Assembly (NCBI RefSeq): GCF_021729135.1
Contig: NZ_JAJTWW010000016.1
Location: 1 to 64,000, forward strand
Length of the DNA stretch: 64,000 nt
Direction of reading: 5' to 3'
Origin: Brevibacterium daeguense
GTDB lineage: Bacteria; Actinomycetota; Actinomycetes; Actinomycetales; Brevibacteriaceae
The translations under genes and the position numbers were made by a program. This document shows positions 63,357 to 64,000 of this stretch, piece by piece; the first letter of the stretch is position 1; each line of letters begins with the position of its first letter. The notes below the pieces were generated by a model. It saw only the letters and a list, made by a program, of their open reading frames with translations, searched no databases and was not told where the DNA came from.

Positions 63357-64000
63357 TCAGCCGGCGGCGGGGGTGGTGGCCGGCACGGTCTGCGGCTCGG
63401 GGGCGCGCGCCCCGGGGTCGGTGTTCCGGGCGTAGACGACCGAGGCGTTGTACACCTTGTTCACGTAGTCGAGCGAGTTGTTGTAGCTCAGGATCGCCCG
63501 CTCCCAGCCGCCGGCCGTTCCCAGGTTGCCCGAGCTGCACAGATAGGACGCGGCCGTCATCGCGGCGTCGTCGATGTTGTTCGGATCCTTCTGGCCGTCG
63601 CCGTTGCCGTCCAAGCCGTGGCGCTTCCAGCTGTCGGGGATGAACTGCATCGGCCCGACGGCGCGATCGTATTCGGTATCGCCGTCGAGGCGGCCCTCGT
63701 CGCTGTCCGGGATGGTGGCCACGCCCATGCCGTTGAGCTGCAGACCCACGAGCGGCTCGCTGAGGTTGCCGTTCGCCTGCACGAACGCGTCCTGGTGGCG
63801 ACCATGGTTGCTCTCGACCGCGCCGATCGCGGCCAGGGTGTTCCATCCCAGATTGCAGTTCCTGCGGTTCTCCGCGGCCCAGGCACCGGCCGCGACGTAC
63901 GCCTGGAGCACCCGCTCGGGAATCCCGGTCTGCTGCGAGGCCTGGCGGAGCCAATCCGATTCAACCTGCGAGGGGTGCTCGGCAGAATCACCGGCAGCGG
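63357..64000 (-). CDS. Lytic transglycosylase (5' partial at the window end)
   Basis: An open frame of about 213 residues extends from the right edge to TGA at 63357. The sequence includes IPERVLQAYVAAGAWAAENR, then CNLGWNTLAAIGAVESNHGR with the catalytic Glu, and GPMQFIPDSWKRHGLDGNGDG, which form the SLT-type fold seen in actinobacterial transglycosylases. The later GWERAILSYNNSLDYVNKVY is the typical C-terminal helix. The upstream coding part (GDSAEHPSQVESDWLRQASQ) is outside any ATG within the window, so the true start is beyond base 64000. Confidence 0.88.
   Translation of the reverse strand, partial: AAGDSAEHPSQVESDWLRQASQQTGIPERVLQAYVAAGAWAAENRRNCNLGWNTLAAIGAVESNHGRHQDAFVQANGNLSEPLVGLQLNGMGVATIPDSDEGRLDGDTEYDRAVGPMQFIPDSWKRHGLDGNGDGQKDPNNIDDAAMTAASYLCSSGNLGTAGGWERAILSYNNSLDYVNKVYNASVVYARNTDPGARAPEPQTVPATTPAAG

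Overview
The window comes from a high-GC actinobacterium. The right half carries the conserved actinobacterial growth and division block fhaA-fhaB-pstP-rodA-pbpA-pknA-pknB, followed by pabA/trpG, a class E sortase, a DUF881 protein, crgA, a rhomboid protease and a cyclophilin. In many actinobacteria this block lies close to the chromosome origin. A CGYC mycoredoxin implies mycothiol chemistry. A Micrococcales-type genome such as Brevibacterium would fit, but the sequence alone does not prove the genus. No insertion sequence, CRISPR array or prophage was seen.

1-17.9 kb: a catabolic region for an unidentified carboxylic acid. It holds four acyl-CoA ligases, a hotdog thioesterase, two TRAP-type solute-binding lipoproteins without their membrane subunits, a DUF35/Ltp2-like thiolase pair, a Rieske oxygenase with a separate ferredoxin-type reductase, a double GNAT-like protein, an acyl-CoA dehydrogenase and a TetR regulator. 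Eight copies of one palindrome, TTAATCTA-N7-TAGATTAA, lie upstream of the main transcription units, including the tetR/reductase divergon. They look like a single TetR regulon.

18-26 kb: a RibD/DHFR-like protein and a histidine-degradation cluster, hutU-hutI-hutH on the minus strand and hutG on the plus strand, with an APC-type permease that probably imports histidine or urocanate. HutH has Cys-Ser-Gly at its cofactor-forming triad.

26.4-33.6 kb: an SDR/DUF2867 protein, a GAF-ANTAR RNA-binding regulator, a possible HicB-like hypothetical protein, an NAD(P)-binding oxidoreductase, an AceE/MdeB-type 2-oxoacid dehydrogenase E1 and a first enoyl-CoA hydratase.

33.6-39.2 kb: a stretch that reads as less GC-rich. 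It holds a second enoyl-CoA hydratase, a flavin reductase, an AcoR/NtrC-like activator with a degenerate AAA+ domain, and a luciferase-like flavin monooxygenase. The reductase and monooxygenase genes point toward the regulator from either side. Both have the same promoter layout: an AGTGTCCCA-NN-CTG box starting exactly 41 bp upstream of a CATACT -10 hexamer. This looks like a small monooxygenase regulon driven by a sigma70-type, not sigma54-type, promoter.

39-45.5 kb: a methyltransferase, a ZIP-like membrane protein with a His-rich loop, mycoredoxin, a DUF1801 protein, a D-serine-dehydratase-like PLP enzyme, an alanine:cation symporter and tRNA-Leu(CAG).

45.6-64 kb: the cell-wall and division signalling block. 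Seven genes from fhaA to pknB are joined by ATGA or GTGA stop-start overlaps. They are followed by a degenerate HAD protein, pabA, a small membrane protein, srtE, a DUF881 protein, crgA with a long charged N-terminus, a YczE-like membrane protein, rhomboid, cyclophilin, a membrane-anchored hypothetical protein and the 3' part of a lytic transglycosylase that runs off the window end.
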